NCBI GenBank assembly: GCA_963649395.1
Contig: CAVJHW010000011.1
Location: 1-30,404, forward strand
Direction: 5' to 3'
From: Scatomonas sp963649395
GTDB taxonomy: Bacteria > Bacillota > Clostridia > Lachnospirales > Lachnospiraceae
DNA length: 30,404 nt
In this document: one piece after another, positions 7,251 through 16,200 of the stretch
Layout: each line of letters starts with the position of its first letter
How positions within the stretch are numbered: position 1 is the first letter of the stretch
The notes under the pieces: generated by a model
The model's database searches: none
What the model was told of the DNA's origin: nothing
What the model saw: the letters and a program-made list of their open reading frames with translations, nothing else
Translations under genes and position numbers: made by a program

Positions 7251-8821
7251 AGATATTCCTTTCCTGAAGGGAGCTGAGCCCGAAGAAGAAAAGCAGGTGA
7301 ACTGTAAATGGTCATGCTTCCGCCGCAGTGTTCAATCTGCAGACGCAGGTTCTTCAATCCTCCGGTTTCCCGGATGGCCGCTTCCGGCGGCAGGCCATTA
7401 TTGCTTATCTCGGCTGTCAAATAGCCGGATGAGTAGGTGAGACAGACATAGAGATGATTTCCATCTGTATGCTTGGCTGTATTGCTTAAGCATTCCCGCA
7501 GGGCAGCCAAAAGGAGCTCCCGCTGCAGTCCCGGTGCGGGCAGGGGCCCAGACCGCTCTACCTGTATGTGCAGAGCCTCAGCATGGGTCAAAAAATTCTC
7601 CCAGTCATTGCGTCCACTGGGGAGACCCTCCGAGTTAGGCTGATTTGAGGCGCCACCTCGGAGGGGATCCAAGTCAGGCAGATTTGAGGAGCCATCTCGG
7701 AGGGCAGCTGAGTCAGGCAGATTTGAAGCGCCCCTTCGGCTGGGTTCTGAGCTGGGTGGCTTCGCAGAAGCCTTCTTGCCAGGCTTTGGGACGGATATCC
7801 TTGTATTTTGGTCGGGCTGGGGGCTTTGGTCGGGCTGGGGGTCTTGGTCGGGCCGAGGATCTTTGTCAGGCTGGGGGCCTTTGTCGGGCCGGGGGCTTGT
7901 GGAGGGCTGGCTCAGGGAGGATACGGCCTGCTCCCAGAGGGTCACCAGCATTTGCCGATCTCTCTCCTGGCTGGGCTGGGCCAGGTAGGCGCGCAGGGCC
8001 AGGAGGGAGTGGCCCAGCTGGTCGTGTACCTTCATTTTGGCATTTAGGATTTCCTGGTCTTTGGTCACCCGTTCCAGATCCTGCTTGAATTGATGCAGGC
8101 GCTGTCCCAGAAGCTTTAGGCGTTGATTGCGGCGGGAAAGCTTTTGATTCAGCCGGTAGAGCCGGGTGATATCATAGGCGGTCAGCTCCAGAACCGGAGA
8201 ATCCCTAAGGGTCAGAACCTGTTGATGGAAGTCCCATACACTTCCATCCGGAAGCTGGACGGCCGGATTGGGTTCCTTATGAAGGAGCCGAGCATTTTCA
8301 CAGAAGCTGCCGTCCTGCAAGGCCTGCCAGAATGGATGGGTATTCAGAAGCTCCGTCCCAAAGAGCTCTCCGCACAGGCGATTCATCTGTAGATTGACCA
8401 AAAGGGGCAGACCATCCTGGGAGGCGTAACAGACCCCATCGGGCAGGGCATCCAGACTTTCCTTGATGGATTGGGAGGTCAAGATGCTTTTGCGCGTGCG
8501 GCGTAAGCGCAGCAGGAGAAGAACTGCCACGGCTCCGGTCAGCAGCAGAAGGGCGGCTACGGTGGTGATTGGCAGCTGGGCGAAGCTCCGACCCAGGAGG
8601 GGGAGGGGTTTTTGGTAGAGAACCGGAAGCTCTACGTTGCTGATGGCATTGAGCAGCAGAAAACAGCTGACGAACAGGGCTGTTGCAGCCAGCCGATAAA
8701 GGGGGGGCAGGCGCAGGCTGAAGCTATTGACCAAGGCATAGGAGGCCAAGATCAGGAGCAGGACAGCAATAAGTCCCAGGGCAGCTTGCAAGGGGATGGG
8801 AGCGTGCAAATAGCGAATCAT
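7220..8821 (-). CDS. Membrane histidine kinase with repeat-expanded linker
   Basis: This 533-residue sensor kinase is the likely partner of the adjacent NarL-type regulator. Three hydrophobic segments lie at about 13-33, 45-60 and 83-104. A PAS-like region (about 118-220) follows, then a coiled coil and a dimerisation helix with the phospho-acceptor His266 in VHDQLGHSLLALRAYL, the HDxxGH form typical of HisKA_3-like kinases. The ATPase domain begins near 430 with the N-box Asn447 (ECLSNTAKH), a G1 box written ISNNG rather than DNG, and a GGLKNLR G2 box. Residues 301-405 between the helix and ATPase are a low-complexity insert of two tandem repeats (PDQxPQ and a 13-residue Leu/Asp/Ser unit). 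The start overlaps the upstream gene's stop by 4 bases (ATGA). Confidence 0.92.
   Translation of the reverse strand: MIRYLHAPIPLQAALGLIAVLLLILASYALVNSFSLRLPPLYRLAATALFVSCFLLLNAISNVELPVLYQKPLPLLGRSFAQLPITTVAALLLLTGAVAVLLLLRLRRTRKSILTSQSIKESLDALPDGVCYASQDGLPLLVNLQMNRLCGELFGTELLNTHPFWQALQDGSFCENARLLHKEPNPAVQLPDGSVWDFHQQVLTLRDSPVLELTAYDITRLYRLNQKLSRRNQRLKLLGQRLHQFKQDLERVTKDQEILNAKMKVHDQLGHSLLALRAYLAQPSQERDRQMLVTLWEQAVSSLSQPSTSPRPDKGPQPDKDPRPDQDPQPDQSPQPDQNTRISVPKPGKKASAKPPSSEPSRRGASNLPDSAALRDGSSNLPDLDPLRGGASNQPNSEGLPSGRNDWENFLTHAEALHIQVERSGPLPAPGLQRELLLAALRECLSNTAKHTDGNHLYVCLTYSSGYLTAEISNNGLPPEAAIRETGGLKNLRLQIEHCGGSMTIYSSPAFLLRAQLPSGKEYLCHKQAQKPE
7632..7748 (-). repeat. Three 39-bp in-frame repeats in the kinase linker
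   Basis: Three consecutive 39-bp units (7632-7670, 7671-7709, 7710-7748) encode a 13-residue unit of the type LRxGxSNLPDxxP. They share the AGGCAGATTTGA-like core and drift by several substitutions, so the array is not brand new. Confidence 0.85.
7808..7897 (-). repeat. Five 18-bp in-frame repeats in the kinase linker
   Basis: Five perfect-length 18-bp units with core TTGGTCGGGCTGGGGGCT encode PDQxPQ-like hexapeptides, making a proline/aspartate-rich stalk between the phospho-acceptor helix and the ATPase domain. Confidence 0.9.
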
Positions 8822-10512
8822 GGATGACCACCTCCTCCCGGAAGAAATAAGGACACGAATTCTGTATTCTGCTCTATCTCACTGCGGAGACTTCCTCCCA
8901 GGGCCAGAACTTCTCGGGTCAGGGCCGGGGAGGCAAAGGGCTCTCTGGGAGCATTGAGTTCCATGCGCAGGAGGAAACCAGGAAAAATTCCGTCTATGCC
9001 TTGCTTTTGAACCTCCAAGCTGAGCATAAGGGCGTCGGCTCCGGGAATGGCCGCTTCCAGGACAGCCTCGAAGATCTGGTAGGCCAAAAGTACCTGACCT
9101 CCGACCAGGCTGCCATTTCCCTCGTAGGATCCGTAGACCGTCAGCCCATAGAGGCGGACATATTCCAGGGATTCCTCCAGAGACAGGCGAAGCTCGCCGA
9201 CATCCACGGGCTTTTCCTGATGGATCACCAGCAAGAGGTTGGAGCAGCGTTTGATATAGGCAAAAAGGATGGCTCCGTAGCGAAGCGCTTGTTCCAGGGA
9301 CTTCTCCTCTTGGGGAAGGGAATCCAGAAGAGAGCGCAGCTTGGCCAGCTGGGGGGATATTTCCTGAGAAATATGGTCATAGAGGAGATTTTGCTGGGTG
9401 ATGCGCATCTGCTCCTCCGCCAGATGATTTTCCTCCTCCAGGAGGGAATTCTCTTCCTCCATCAGGCTGCCCAGATTAGCAAGCTCTTCATTGAGATGGT
9501 TTATCTCCGACACGTCCTTCATCCAATAGCTGAAGCCTCCCTGAATCTTCTGACTCTGGAGCAGGGTATTGCCATCCAGGGACAAAAGGGGTTTGGTGGA
9601 GGCTTGGAGAATCTGTTGGGGGGTGAAGGAGAGGCTTTTGGGAGAACGATAGAGAATCTCCTGGTTTTCATCCATGATTCCCCCTCTCAGACTGGAGATA
9701 TTCCAGAGCTCTCCATATCTGTCGTTGGAAGGGAAGAAACGGGCAAGAATTAATCCCTCCATAAAGGCAGGACACAGAAAACAAAACATCTCCGCCGCCT
9801 TGAAGAGTTCAGGCAAAAGGCCGTCCGGATCCAGACAATAATCCAGAGTATAGAGACCTCCGATCAGAAGGGGAATCAGGGGCATCCAGATGTTTTTGCG
9901 ATAGGCAGGAACGGAGCAGCGGAGCAGGGACAGAATCAGCATAGCCAGGAATAAGCCTGCCATCCAAAGGAGGGAAGCATAATAAAAGGGTCCCCGAAGG
10001 TAGGTATTATGGTACCAATATTTCATCCCATCCGGAAAGCGGAAGGCCAGCTGGTGGAGATCGTTGGTCAATATGCCTAAGGTCAATATACCGGCGGGGA
10101 GACAAAGCCATTTCCACCCGGGGTGCAGCGTCTTCCCAAAGGGTTTGCTTACCTGCAAAACCGAGAAGAACATGGGAAGAAAGATGAAGTTCTGGGGCAG
10201 ATAATAGAGGTACCAGGCGTAACGGTTGGCGGTTCCCTCCTCCGGCAGAAAGAGAAACTTGATGGTGCGGATCACCATCAAAAGGATGGTAAGGAGAGCC
10301 ACCTCTGTCAGATATCTGCGCTCCTCCGCTTGAACCAGACGCCGATGCACCTGGTACATCCAGATAAAGGAGGCCAGGATGAAGAAAGCACAGATCAGGG
10401 TGTCTGTGGAGGAATAGGAAAAATGCCGCCTGGCCAGACGAATGACACCGGTCATCAAGATCAGGACGATGCACAAAAGGTTCAAACGCCGCGTTTCCTG
10501 GCTGCAATGCAT
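8818..10512 (-). CDS. 7TM sensor with degenerate histidine-kinase C-terminus
   Basis: First gene of the three-gene signalling operon, 564 residues. Seven hydrophobic segments occupy roughly residues 10-260, in the style of the N-terminal 7TM domain of clostridial kinases. Then come a PAS-like region, a long Glu-rich coiled coil (NEELANLGSLMEEENSLLEE) and a helix, LYDHISQEISPQLAKLRSLL, resembling the phospho-acceptor helix. The final 120 residues look like an ATPase fold, but the N-box Asn, the DxG box and the G-rich lid are absent or unrecognisable (YQIFEAVLEAAIPGADALML; LALGGSLRSEI), so it is unlikely to bind ATP normally. It probably senses or scaffolds for the adjacent intact kinase. The ATG at 10512 is chosen because GGAGGGAGGAG lies just upstream; an upstream ATG at 10584 lies next to the palindrome at 10562-10587 and is implausible. 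Confidence 0.85.
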   Translation of the reverse strand: MHCSQETRRLNLLCIVLILMTGVIRLARRHFSYSSTDTLICAFFILASFIWMYQVHRRLVQAEERRYLTEVALLTILLMVIRTIKFLFLPEEGTANRYAWYLYYLPQNFIFLPMFFSVLQVSKPFGKTLHPGWKWLCLPAGILTLGILTNDLHQLAFRFPDGMKYWYHNTYLRGPFYYASLLWMAGLFLAMLILSLLRCSVPAYRKNIWMPLIPLLIGGLYTLDYCLDPDGLLPELFKAAEMFCFLCPAFMEGLILARFFPSNDRYGELWNISSLRGGIMDENQEILYRSPKSLSFTPQQILQASTKPLLSLDGNTLLQSQKIQGGFSYWMKDVSEINHLNEELANLGSLMEEENSLLEEENHLAEEQMRITQQNLLYDHISQEISPQLAKLRSLLDSLPQEEKSLEQALRYGAILFAYIKRCSNLLLVIHQEKPVDVGELRLSLEESLEYVRLYGLTVYGSYEGNGSLVGGQVLLAYQIFEAVLEAAIPGADALMLSLEVQKQGIDGIFPGFLLRMELNAPREPFASPALTREVLALGGSLRSEIEQNTEFVSLFLPGGGGHP

Positions 10513-10561
10513 GGTTTCTCCTCCCTCCTTTTTATTGGCCGGTCCCACCCGGGTAACCACA

Positions 10562-10587
10562 GGTTTGGGTGTTTTGACACCCAAACC
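10562..10587. repeat. Palindromic stem-loop, inverted-loop copy of the ksgA terminator
   Basis: GGTTTGGGTGT, loop TTTG, ACACCCAAACC: a perfect 11-bp stem. The same stem and the same left flank (GGTAACCACA) occur at 22561-22596 with loop CAAA. On the plus strand it is followed by ATGCTTTTTAG, so a terminator would face plus, yet both neighbouring genes are on the minus strand. On the minus strand no U-tract follows. Confidence 0.85.
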
Positions 10588-10594
10588 ATGCTTT

Positions 10595-11722
10595 TTAGCT
10601 CTTCCTTCTTAGCTCTTCCAGGCGGCGGAAGAACATGCTTTTGATCTGCTTGTCGGCAAACCAAGTCTCCGCTACCGCCCTTGTCTGATTGAGACCGATT
10701 TTTTGAACAGCCTCGATTGCTGCTTTTTGCTGGGTCATTTTCTCCTCTGTGGTCTGGCAGATAGAACCTTCCAGGCTGCTATAGGAGGTAAAGGCCCTGT
10801 CAAAATCCATAAGCGGATATAAGCCTGTGAGCTTGTTGGTTGAGTTTTCTGCAAAGAAGCCCCAATTCCCCCAATGCCGATCGGTATTTCCGATCAAATA
10901 GTCGATGATATTCATCATATAATAGGAATACTTGTCCTTTTTCAGAACGAATTCAGAGTTGTTCCTGTCATGATTCTCGCAATATACCGCAACATACTCA
11001 AAGGGTACGATACTTCTGTCTTCCGAGGTGATGATTTCACACTTTGACACCCTTGTTCCGTCAAAAAAGTCTTCCGTATAATTCACATGCGCAACCTGAA
11101 AGCAGCTTACAATTTTGGATGCAAGAAGCTCGGCCGACACATCCCGCTCGTCGCCGCCTTTGAGCAGAAATATTCTATGGTCTTCTCTGACCCAGGCCTT
11201 AGGTGCAACCCCTTGCAGGGCAACATCACCGGCCGCATCTGTGGATAGGGCAAGCTTGGCATTTTGCAGTGTAATGGCTCTGCCCCTCAGGCTTACATCC
11301 GTAAATGCCCCGGACAGGGAGTGCCTATAAAGAGAAAGATCTGGGAAGGAAATGTTTTCTTTTTCGGATTTGATCCAGTAAACATCGGTCAAGGATAGGC
11401 CGTGATAAGAAATCGCAATCCTTGCACGGTCCTTATCCGTGACTGCCTGATTTGCGCCAATTGCCGCCATGATTTCCTTGGCATATTTTCTGTCTAAAGT
11501 CAGAACTCGAGAAGAACACCAATAATAGAAATTGTTCAGGTTGTTGACCCGCTCATCCAGGTCATCCGATCTCTCAAAATACAGATTGTAGGGCATAAAG
11601 GATGGATAATAGATCCTGCAGTTCCCGTTGCTATAAATACGGGCAACCCTTCTGTCCTTATGCATGATGTCAAAGTATTTCCAGCCCTTTGCCATCTTTT
11701 CTTGCTGTATCAGTATGCTCAT
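10595..11722 (-). CDS. HipA-like protein kinase, no HipB partner
   Basis: A 375-residue protein with the HipA/CtkA kinase fold signatures: a nucleotide-contact Lys188 in FLLKGG, a catalytic loop GNTDRHWGNWGFF (Asp281, Asn286), and the metal-binding LMDFDRAF motif (Asp306/Asp308). HipA-family kinases phosphorylate targets such as glutamyl-tRNA synthetase, but whether this one does is unknown. The N-terminal half (1-170) shows no clear HipA_N domain and no HipB-like helix-turn-helix gene lies beside it, so it is not a standard toxin-antitoxin pair. The ATG at 11722 has GGGAGGG about 16 bases upstream, a rather long spacing. A second ATG at residue 10 (11695) is possible. Upstream lies structured repeat A, which must contain or flank its promoter. 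Confidence 0.8.
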   Translation of the reverse strand: MSILIQQEKMAKGWKYFDIMHKDRRVARIYSNGNCRIYYPSFMPYNLYFERSDDLDERVNNLNNFYYWCSSRVLTLDRKYAKEIMAAIGANQAVTDKDRARIAISYHGLSLTDVYWIKSEKENISFPDLSLYRHSLSGAFTDVSLRGRAITLQNAKLALSTDAAGDVALQGVAPKAWVREDHRIFLLKGGDERDVSAELLASKIVSCFQVAHVNYTEDFFDGTRVSKCEIITSEDRSIVPFEYVAVYCENHDRNNSEFVLKKDKYSYYMMNIIDYLIGNTDRHWGNWGFFAENSTNKLTGLYPLMDFDRAFTSYSSLEGSICQTTEEKMTQQKAAIEAVQKIGLNQTRAVAETWFADKQIKSMFFRRLEELRRKS

Positions 11723-11775
11723 AGTCTGCTTGCGCCGCCCTCCCTATTGTAGCATGGCCGCCGACTCCTCCCGTG

Positions 11776-12055
11776 CCGTCTCCACCACACAGGAAAGCCG
11801 GCTACTTGTCGGGGCTTTCAAAGTAGACCCCCATGCTGCACGCTGTTCCGCACCACCACGGATGAAAGCCGACTGTCCCGCTCCACTACGCATGAAAGCC
11901 GACTGCTCCGCACTACGTGCTCCCGCAGTCGCCGCCAGTATCTGCAATCCGGGCTATCGCCCTACTTGCAGATACCGGCTTGCCCGACAAATATCCGTGC
12001 TTCGGTGCAAGCAAGCTTGCCCTCAGCCCGGCTGCTTGTCGGGGCTTTCTTAGTA
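11776..12055 (+). repeat. Structured intergenic repeat, copy A
   Basis: Non-coding DNA between the divergent hipA-like and exonuclease genes, homologous over most of its length to copy B at 27785-28026, same orientation. It begins with a degenerate half unit (about 11776-11803). A direct repeat ending TTGTCGGGGCTTTC brackets it at 11797-11825 and 12026-12055. Inside are hairpins at 11900-11931 (CGACTGC/GCAGTCG enclosing GCAC/GTGC), at 11939-11974 (TATCTGCAA/TTGCAGATA enclosing GGGC-TATC-GCCC) and at 12007-12020 (GCAAGC/GCTTGC). A long-range helix pairs CCCGACAA (11983-11990) with TTGTCGGG (12036-12043). A has an extra, roughly 33-bp internal unit compared with B. No open reading frame in it looks genuine. 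Confidence 0.85.
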
Positions 12056-12107
12056 ATTATAACAGATGATACCTTCCCCTACAATCAGAGATTGCCCTCC
12101 TGCTTCA

Positions 12108-12150
12108 TTGACAAAAAAACCTTTTGTGGATATACTTACCATGTTATAAT
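12108..12150 (+). promoter_or_regulatory. Sigma-A-type promoter for the exonuclease gene
   Basis: TTGACA at 12108-12113 and TATACT at 12131-12136 with a 17-base spacer; a second TATAAT at 12145-12150 lacks a partner at proper distance. It would give a leader of about 100 bases before the ATG at 12244. Confidence 0.75.
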
Positions 12151-12243
12151 AGGTTCAAAATGATTGCATTTGTTCCAGGTGGTATGCGGTTTCATGGGGC
12201 ATTCACTCAGGGGGATGTTGCAGAAGCCGGACGGAGGCGGAGG

Positions 12244-13200
12244 ATGAATTATATTGTATTTGATCTGGAGTGGAATCAATGTCCCTACGGAAAGGATCGG
12301 GAAGTAAAGCGGCTTCCCTTTGAGATTGTCGAGATAGGGGCGGTGAAGCTGGATCAAAACAGAGGGCTGATCGATCTATACCACCGGATTATCAAGCCTA
12401 CGGTCTACCGCAAGCTGCATTACAGAACCAGGGAAATCATTCATATGAGCCAGGAGGATCTAGAACAGGGCATGCCCTTTCAGGAGGCGATCCAGGAATT
12501 CCTGACCTGGGTGGGGGGAGATTCTATCTTCTGCACCTGGGGCACCTCGGATCTGACGGAGCTGCAGCGAAATATGAAGTATTATGGACTTTTGTCTCTG
12601 CTGAAGGGCCCTTTGCATTATTATGATGTGCAAAAGCTCTTTGCCATCCAATATGAGACCATGAAGAGCCGACGGGGCCTGGAATATGCCATCGATTATC
12701 TGCATTTGCAAAAGGGGCAGGATTTCCACCGGGCTTTGGCGGACGCCAGGTATACGGCGGAGATCTTTCAGCGAATTGACAAGGACGTAGTGCTGGCGTA
12801 TGATTCTATAGATACCTATCAGAATCCCAGGGAGAAGAAGGATGAGATTCACGCCGTCTATAATGGATATTCGAAGTTTATTTCCCGGGAATTCCCCAGC
12901 AAGGAGGAGGCCATGGAGGATCAGGAGGTGCGAGCCACCCATTGCTGCCTCTGCGGCAAGAATGCCCGCAAGAAGCTGCGGTGGTTCTCCGATGGGGGTA
13001 AGAATTATTATTGTATGGCCTGCTGCCCGGTTCACGGCTACCTGAAAGGGAAGGCCCGCATGAAGCGGACGGATGAAGGAAATATATATGTAGTGAAGAC
13101 CATCAAGGTCAGCAGCGAGGAGGAAGCCTCGCAGATCCGGCGCAGGAAGGAGCTTCTTCGGGAGAAGCGTCGGAAAAATGCCAGGAATGGCATCAGCTAA
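12244..13200 (+). CDS. DEDDh 3'-5' exonuclease with C-terminal zinc-ribbon-like segment
   Basis: A 318-residue exonuclease of the RNase T/DnaQ superfamily, closest in pattern to the KapD/ERI1-like group. Catalytic residues are visible as FDLEWNQ (Asp/Glu of ExoI), the ExoII region CTWGTSDLTELQRNMKYYG, and ExoIII HRALADARYTAEIF (His and Asp). After the exonuclease domain come four or more cysteines in CCLCGKNARKK and YYCMACCPVHG, likely a zinc-binding knuckle, and a basic Arg/Lys tail suggesting nucleic-acid contact. The start at 12244 has CGGAGGCGGAGG upstream and coincides with the conserved MNYIVFDLEWNQ. An in-frame upstream extension is not protein-like. It is followed 19 bases later by ileS and is probably co-transcribed. 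Confidence 0.9.
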   Translation: MNYIVFDLEWNQCPYGKDREVKRLPFEIVEIGAVKLDQNRGLIDLYHRIIKPTVYRKLHYRTREIIHMSQEDLEQGMPFQEAIQEFLTWVGGDSIFCTWGTSDLTELQRNMKYYGLLSLLKGPLHYYDVQKLFAIQYETMKSRRGLEYAIDYLHLQKGQDFHRALADARYTAEIFQRIDKDVVLAYDSIDTYQNPREKKDEIHAVYNGYSKFISREFPSKEEAMEDQEVRATHCCLCGKNARKKLRWFSDGGKNYYCMACCPVHGYLKGKARMKRTDEGNIYVVKTIKVSSEEEASQIRRRKELLREKRRKNARNGIS

Positions 13201-13219
13201 CAAGGAGGATGTTATTGTT

Positions 13220-16200
13220 ATGTACCAGAAGGTGGACACCAATCTCAATTTTGTAGAGAGAGAGAAGAAGACGGAGAAGTTCTGGGAGGAGAATCAGATC
13301 TTCGAGAAGAGCATGAAGCAGAGAGAAGGAAGCCCTATATATACCTTCTATGACGGGCCTCCCACCGCCAATGGCAAGCCCCATATCGGTCATGTTCTGA
13401 CCCGTGTCATCAAGGATATGATTCCCAGATACCGGACCATGAAGGGCTACGAGGTGCCCAGAAAGGCCGGATGGGATACCCACGGTCTCCCGGTAGAGCT
13501 GGAGGTGGAGAAGAAGCTGGGTCTCAATGGCAAGGACCAGATTGAGGAATATGGCATGGAGCCCTTCATCCGCCAATGCAAGGAGAGTGTCTGGAAATAC
13601 AAGGGTATGTGGGAGGATTTCTCCAATACCGTGGGCTTCTGGGCTGACATGGAACATCCCTATGTAACCTATGAGAATACCTTTATTGAGTCTGAATGGT
13701 GGGCGCTCAAGCAGATCTGGGAGAAGGGCCTGCTCTATAAGGGCTTTAAGATCGTCCCCTATTGTCCTCGGTGTGGAACCCCCCTGTCCGCCCAGGAGGT
13801 GGCGCAGGGATATAAGACCGTGAAGGAACGGTCTGCCATCGTCCGCTTTCAGGTAGTGGGAGAGGATGCCTATTTCCTGGCTTGGACCACCACTCCCTGG
13901 ACCTTACCCTCCAACTTGGCTCTTTGCGTCAATCCGGAGGAGACCTATTGCAAGGTGAAGGCCCAGGACGGATATACCTATTACATGGCCAAGGCCTTGC
14001 TGGATCAAGTGCTGGGGCAGCTGGGCCAGGATCCAGACAGGAAGAATCCGAAGGGGGAAGGAAAGGCTGAGAATCCAGAGGCCGGAACCGGGGAGGCAGA
14101 AGGCAAGCCCTATGAGATTCTGGAGGAATATCAGGGAAGTCAGCTGGAATATAAGGAATATGAACCTCTCTTCGCCTGTGCGGCCCAGGCGGCGCAAAAG
14201 CAGAAGAAAAAGGGCTTTTTCATTGTATGCGATACCTATGTAACTATGACAGACGGTACCGGCATCGTCCATATCGCCCCGGCCTTCGGTGAGGATGATA
14301 ACCGGGTGGGACGCAAGTATGACCTGCCCTTTGTCCAGTTCGTAGACGGTCAGGGGAATATGTCTTCGGAGACCCCTTATGCCGGTGTCTTCGTCAAGAA
14401 GGCAGACCCCATGGTTTTGACGGACCTGGACAAGGAGGGCAAGCTCTTTGCCGCTCCCAAGTTCGAGCATGAATATCCCCATTGCTGGAGATGCGATACT
14501 CCCCTCATCTATTATGCCAGAGAGTCCTGGTTCATCAAGATGACGGCAGTCAAGGAGGACCTGATCCGCAATAATAATACCATCCATTGGATTCCGGAGA
14601 GCATCGGCAAGGGTCGTTTCGGAGACTGGCTGGAGAATGTCCAGGATTGGGGCATCTCCCGCAATCGTTATTGGGGAACCCCCCTGAATATCTGGGTCTG
14701 CCAGGATTGCGGCCATATGCATTCCGTGGGAAGTATCCAGGAGCTGCAGTCCCTGTCGGACAACTGTCCGGAGGAGATCGAGCTGCATCGCCCCTACATT
14801 GATGCCGTGACCATCCCCTGTCCGGAATGCGGCAAGACCATGAAGCGGGTACCGGAGGTCATCGATTGCTGGTTCGATTCCGGGTCTATGCCCTTTGCCC
14901 AGCATCATTATCCCTTTGAGAATAAGGACTTGTTTGAGCAGCAATTCCCGGCTCAATTTATCTCTGAGGCGGTGGATCAGACCAGGGGGTGGTTCTACTC
15001 CCTTTTGGCTATCTCTACCCTGCTTTTCAACAAGGCCCCCTATGAAAATGTGATCGTATTGGGTCATGTCCAGGATGAGAATGGCCAGAAGATGAGCAAA
15101 TCCAAGGGAAATGCGGTAGATCCTTTCGAAGCCCTGGCTACCTACGGAGCCGATGCTATCCGCTGGTATTTCTATGTCAACAGTGCCCCCTGGCTGCCCA
15201 ACCGCTTCCATGGCAAGGCTGTGACGGAATATTCCCGCAAGTTCATGGGAACCCTGTGGAATACCTATGCCTTCTTCGTTTTATATGCCAATATTGACCA
15301 ATTTGACCCGACCAAATATAGCCTGGATTATGACAAGCTGACGGTTATGGACAAATGGCTCCTGTCCCGCCTGGCTTCCACTATTCAAGAGGCAGACAGG
15401 GATCTGACGGATTATAAGATTCCGGAGACTGCCAGAGCTTTGGAGGCCTTTGTGGATGATATGAGCAATTGGTACGTGCGCCGCAGCAGAGACCGTTTCT
15501 GGGCCAAGGGTATGGAGCAGGATAAGATCAATGCCTATATGACCCTCTATACAGCCCTGGTGGAATTTTGCAAGGCAGCGGCTCCTATGATTCCCTTCAT
15601 GACAGAGGATATCTACCAGAATTTGGTGAAGACGGTAGACGCCTCTGCGCCGGAAAGTATTCATTTGTGCGATTATCCGCAAGCGAAGGAAGAGTGGATC
15701 GACAGCCAGCTGGAGGAGGATATGGGACGGCTTCTGGAGATCGTGGTTATGGGCCGTGCCTGCCGGAATACGGCCAATATCAAGAATCGCCAGCCCATTG
15801 CCCGCATGTATGTCAAGAGCAGCTTTACTCTGTCGGAGTTCTATAAGGAAATCATCCAGGAGGAGCTGAATATCAAGGCCTTGGAATTCACCGATAGCCT
15901 GGATGGCTTCACCTCTTATACCTTCAAGCCTCAGCTGAAGACCCTGGGACCCAAGTATGGCAAGCTGATAGGCTCCATTCGGAATGCTTTGAGCCAGATT
16001 GACGGCAATCAGGCCATGAAGGAGCTGCGGGAGAGCGGAAGCCTCAAGCTGGATATTCAGGGAAATGAGATTGCCTTGGCAGAGGAAGATCTGCTGATTG
16101 AATCCGCTCAAATGGAGGGATATGTGACAGAGTCTGACAAGGATGTGACGGTGGTGCTGGATACCCATCTGACCCCGGAACTCATCGAGGAAGGCTTCGT

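Noticed and set aside
7632..7897. Regularly spaced repeats that could suggest a CRISPR array
   Set aside because: Units are contiguous without spacers, in frame inside a histidine kinase, and 18 or 39 bp long.
10482..10584. Alternative start of the 7TM sensor at 10584
   Set aside because: It would translate through the palindrome at 10562-10587; the ATG at 10512 has a strong ribosome binding site and a sensible N-terminus.
10595..12055. Toxin-antitoxin pair with the hipA-like gene
   Set aside because: No HipB-like helix-turn-helix or other small partner gene is present on either side in any frame.
14870..14885. GGTTCGATTCC resembling a tRNA T-arm
   Set aside because: It encodes WFDSGS in the ileS catalytic domain and no other tRNA arms surround it.
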